From Deltaproteobacteria bacterium (GTDB taxonomy: Bacteria > Desulfobacterota > Syntrophia > Syntrophales > Smithellaceae): a DNA stretch of 11,189 bases. Shown here piece after piece: positions 9,204-11,189 of this stretch (positions are counted from its first letter, which is position 1; each line of letters opens with the position of its first letter). Both the position numbers and the translations under genes were made by a program. The notes beneath the pieces are model-generated. The model ran no database searches. It had not been told where the DNA came from and saw only the letters and a program-made list of their open reading frames with translations. The stretch spans positions 1-11,189 of the forward strand of contig JAGFXG010000043.1 in the NCBI GenBank assembly GCA_017860985.1, written 5' to 3'.

Positions 9204-10271
9204 TTAGAGAATTGACCGCTTGCCGTTATAACGTTCCGTATCGTAATACTTGTCCAAATCAATGAGATTCAAGTGATCGGTGACATCTTTCATAGGCACG
9301 GATGTCATCTCACCATGGCGATAGCTCACCATCCTGCCGAAATCCTCACTGACGATCATGTCCACGGCCGCAATACCGAACCACCTCGCCATGAGGCGGT
9401 CCCGGGCGGACGGTGCTCCTCCCCGCTGAAGGTGGCTCAAGACGACATAGCGGGTTTCAAATCCCGTTTTGCCCTCGATTGCCTGTGCGATGTAGGCGGC
9501 AATCCCCCCCAGCGACCTGTGTCCGAACTCATCCACTTTATCGTCCTTGCAGAATTCCTGATGGACGGTCATCGTCGCCCCTTCGGAAACAACAATAATG
9601 CTGTACTGAATCTCCCGACCCCGGCGCTCTTCGAGGAGCGCGCAAACCCGCTGCATGTCAAAGGAGTGTTCGGGAATCAGGATAATGTAAGCACCGCTGC
9701 ATTCACCGCCGTGCAGGGCAAGCCAGCCCGCATGACGGCCCATGGTTTCCACCACAAAGATACGGTTGTGGGAACCGGCCGTCGTCCGGAGACGGTCGAT
9801 TTCTTCCATAATGACATTCACTGCCGAATCAAAGCCCAGGGAATAATCGGTGCCCACCAGATCACCGTCGATTGTCTTGGGGATGCCGACAACCTTGACG
9901 CCCCGTCTGTAAAGCTTGGACGCAACACCAAGGGTATCCTCTCCGCCTATAGCCACAATGACATCAATGCCGAGTTTCGCGATGTTCTCCATTACTTTTT
10001 CGGATGTGTCCTTTTTGGGATTGAACGGGTTGGTCCGCGATGTGCCAAGATTTGTCCCTCCATAGCGGTCCCAGGTGCGTACGATCTCCTCGTCAAGTCT
10101 TGCAGGATCGACTTCCACCAGGCCTCTCCACCCGTCTTTAATGCCAATGACATCGAATTTCACGGACCGCTTCTTCTCCAAAACAGGATCAAGTGCCGTT
10201 TTGGTCACCCATTTAATCGCACCATTGAGTCCCGGACAATCGCCGCCGCCTGTTAAAACAGCTATTCTCAT
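9204..10271 (-). CDS. pfp: 6-phosphofructokinase, group III, predicted pyrophosphate-dependent
   Basis: Interconverts fructose 6-phosphate and fructose 1,6-bisphosphate in the cytoplasm. Its 355 residues are normal for compact group III enzymes. It has the N-terminal phosphate-binding loop GGGDCPGLN (8-16), GGED (109-112), PKTIDGD (131-137, with D135 as the expected catalytic base), the substrate-binding METMGRH-type motif here as ETMGRHAG (175-182), and HLQRGG toward the C-terminus. In E. coli ATP-dependent PfkA the discriminating positions are Gly104 and Gly124. Here they are D112 and K132, the pairing known from PPi-dependent enzymes. That makes a reversible, PPi-using reaction likely but not proven. 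TIDGD replaces the usual TIDND. The ATG has a GGGGGA-type ribosome site about 8-9 bases upstream (around 10280-10285). It is co-oriented with ndvB, 68 bases away, with no strong terminator between, so cotranscription is plausible. I found no convincing promoter upstream. Confidence 0.92.
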   Translation of the reverse strand: MRIAVLTGGGDCPGLNGAIKWVTKTALDPVLEKKRSVKFDVIGIKDGWRGLVEVDPARLDEEIVRTWDRYGGTNLGTSRTNPFNPKKDTSEKVMENIAKLGIDVIVAIGGEDTLGVASKLYRRGVKVVGIPKTIDGDLVGTDYSLGFDSAVNVIMEEIDRLRTTAGSHNRIFVVETMGRHAGWLALHGGECSGAYIILIPEHSFDMQRVCALLEERRGREIQYSIIVVSEGATMTVHQEFCKDDKVDEFGHRSLGGIAAYIAQAIEGKTGFETRYVVLSHLQRGGAPSARDRLMARWFGIAAVDMIVSEDFGRMVSYRHGEMTSVPMKDVTDHLNLIDLDKYYDTERYNGKRSIL

Positions 10272-10692
10272 TGCAATTTTCCCCCAAAAATAATTATTCC
10301 ATGTGCCGCCGCAATCACGGAAAGATTGCCGTCACAATTCATCTCGATCAGTCAGTAGAAAGGCAGTTGAATAATTTAAGACGCGTAAACCGGTTTCTCT
10401 GGAGGCAATCGTATACAATCCGTCACTTCCATCTGTACGCCCGGCATTCGGCAGCAAACAATACTTCAATCGTTATGAGAGAATGTCGCACATTTCTGTT
10501 TTTTTTACAACCCGAGAGTTAATCCTTGTTTGGAAGAAATCGGTCAGGAAAAATGGCTTCCGGCATCCCCGTTTTTATGAAGATTGCCCTTAAAATATCC
10601 TTGAACAAAACAACATTGGGCGATAGGGTAAAAATAGATGATGATTGCCCGTTTCATGGACAGTACACAGTTTTTAAGGATAAGCAACGGCC
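10272..10692. other. Divergent intergenic region between pfp and the EcsC-family gene
   Basis: About 420 bases that must hold the promoters for pfp (leftward) and the EcsC gene (rightward). I could not identify a convincing -35/-10 pair on either strand. Visible structure: a 6-bp perfect inverted repeat GCAATC/GATTGC with a 7-base loop at 10311-10329, in the likely pfp leader; a terminator-like hairpin with a T-run at 10480-10506; and a possible small ORF at 10553-10696. The heptamer GATTGCC or its complement recurs at 10324, 10404, 10582 and 10643. An 83-codon plus-strand frame at 10271-10522 has no recognisable protein features and spans the terminator-like hairpin, so I do not call it a gene. 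Confidence 0.6.
10480..10506 (+). terminator. Possible rho-independent terminator or attenuator upstream of the EcsC gene
   Basis: AGAATGT (10480-10486), a 3-base loop CGC and ACATTTCT (10490-10497) form a 7-bp stem with one bulged base. One G and then eight T residues (10499-10506) follow. The shape and the T-run are typical of an intrinsic terminator, but the stem is AT-rich and weak. No supported plus-strand gene ends here, so it could end a small RNA, act in a leader of the EcsC transcript, or be chance. Confidence 0.3.
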
Positions 10693-10696
10693 ATGA
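10553..10696 (+). CDS. Possible 47-residue small protein, translationally coupled to the EcsC gene
   Basis: An ATG at 10553 follows AGGAA (10546-10550) at very short spacing, and the frame runs 47 codons to a TGA at 10694-10696. That stop overlaps the ATG of the EcsC-family gene in an ATGA, the usual geometry of translational coupling. A second in-frame ATG lies at 10577. The product is mixed charged and polar (TLGDRVKIDDDCPFHGQYTV then FKDKQRP), with a single cysteine and no membrane segment or signal peptide. I do not recognise a family. An open frame of this length can occur by chance, so the overlap is the main support. If it is not real, the EcsC start still has AAGGA at 10676-10680, though 12 bases away. 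Confidence 0.3.
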   Translation: MASGIPVFMKIALKISLNKTTLGDRVKIDDDCPFHGQYTVFKDKQRP

Positions 10697-11189
10697 ATTC
10701 AGAAGACTTCAAACGACTGCAATACGCCAGAGACCTTTTGGAAAATCCGGGACTCGCGGCCAAACTCACCAACGTTATTGGAATGCCCTTTGAAAAGGCC
10801 TTCGGGTACCTGCCTGCGAAATGGTCCGACGCCATCCAGGGCGTTACACAAAAGTCGCTGCGGCATGCACTCGACGTCGCAATCAAAACGATCAACCATT
10901 CCGAGAGGAAATCGTCAAACGATGTTCTCCATAAAATTCTTGTTGCCGCGTCCGGGGGTGTGGGAGGTGCCTTCGGTCTGCCCGCGCTGGCCGTTGAATT
11001 GCCGGCCACAACGGTTATCATGTTTCGTTCCATAGCCGATATTGCCAGAAGCGAGGGGGAAAACCTACAGATGATCGAAACAAAACTTGCCTGCCTGGCC
11101 GTTTTTGCTCTGGGCGGAAGTTCCATGAAAGATGACGGCGCCGAAAGCGGGTATTACGCAGTGAAGGTCCTTCTGGCAAAACAGATCTC
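10693..11189 (+). CDS. EcsC-family protein, 5' part (runs off the window)
   Basis: The frame is open from the ATG at 10693 to the last base, giving 165 complete codons with no stop. The N-terminus has an amphipathic stretch (KRLQYARDLLENPGLAAKL), then IGMPFEKAFGYLP (29-41). A glycine-rich hydrophobic segment follows (LVAASGGVGGAFGLPALAVE, 83-102), then PATTVIMFRSIADIARSEGE (104-123), LAVFALGG (135-142) and ESGYYAVK (151-158). These match the EcsC family (PF12787), named after the third gene of the Bacillus ecs operon. Its biochemical function is unknown, and the hydrophobic glycine-rich segments suggest membrane association. An in-frame stop at 10681-10683 makes the ATG at 10693 the only usable start. 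That ATG overlaps the stop of the possible small ORF upstream. The likely missing C-terminal part lies beyond the window. Confidence 0.85.
   Translation, partial: MNSEDFKRLQYARDLLENPGLAAKLTNVIGMPFEKAFGYLPAKWSDAIQGVTQKSLRHALDVAIKTINHSERKSSNDVLHKILVAASGGVGGAFGLPALAVELPATTVIMFRSIADIARSEGENLQMIETKLACLAVFALGGSSMKDDGAESGYYAVKVLLAKQI

Noticed and set aside
9273..10256. 327-codon plus-strand ORF opposite the phosphofructokinase
   Set aside because: It lies wholly antisense to a clearly real enzyme gene. Its translation shows no family motifs and reads as a codon-bias shadow.
10271..10522. 83-codon plus-strand ORF starting at the pfp start codon
   Set aside because: It has no ribosome-binding site or recognisable motif, and the terminator-like hairpin lies within it.
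10674..11126. 150-codon minus-strand ORF at the right edge
   Set aside because: It is opposite the EcsC-family frame, which has clear family motifs and is open to the window end. The minus-strand translation has none.

Overview
The window is gene-dense DNA from a Gram-negative bacterium. The cyclic beta-1,2-glucan synthase points to a Gram-negative envelope. The short MoaE-type protein and the style of the DUF484/GAF-like, PPi-type phosphofructokinase and EcsC-family proteins resemble what I know from deltaproteobacteria (Desulfobacterota, Syntrophus-like). That placement is an inference from remembered family resemblance, not a search result. I see no tRNA, rRNA, CRISPR array, insertion sequence or phage gene.

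Layout. Bases 1-345 (+) hold the 3' end of a DUF484/GAF-like gene. It overlaps by ATGA a 75-codon MoaE-like ORF (342-569, +). That ORF runs tail-to-tail into the dominant feature, a single 2866-residue gene on the minus strand (535-9135). This gene encodes a full-length NdvB/Cgs-type cyclic beta-1,2-glucan synthase with the GT84 polymerase, glycoamylase-like middle domain, two GH94-N-like modules and GH94 phosphorylase domain in the usual order. Directly upstream on the same strand, 68 bases away, is a group III phosphofructokinase (9204-10271, -) whose active-site signature predicts use of pyrophosphate. A divergent intergenic region of about 420 bases follows. It contains a terminator-like hairpin with a T-run and a possible 47-codon small ORF, whose stop overlaps (ATGA) the start of an EcsC-family gene (10693 to the window end, +).

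How the genes may work together. The phosphofructokinase and glucan synthase are co-oriented and close, so they may share a transcript. A reversible PPi-dependent enzyme can run toward fructose 6-phosphate. That would feed the glucose-phosphate and UDP-glucose pool that NdvB consumes to make periplasmic cyclic glucan. This link is inference. No glucan exporter (NdvA/Cgt) or glucan-modifying gene is in the window.

I did not find a convincing new multi-gene system here. The points most worth checking are the joint between the two short plus-strand genes at the left edge, the tail-to-tail coding overlap, the small ORF coupled to the EcsC gene, and the orphan terminator-like hairpin. Long plus-strand ORFs inside the two minus-strand genes are antisense shadows and are not annotated.
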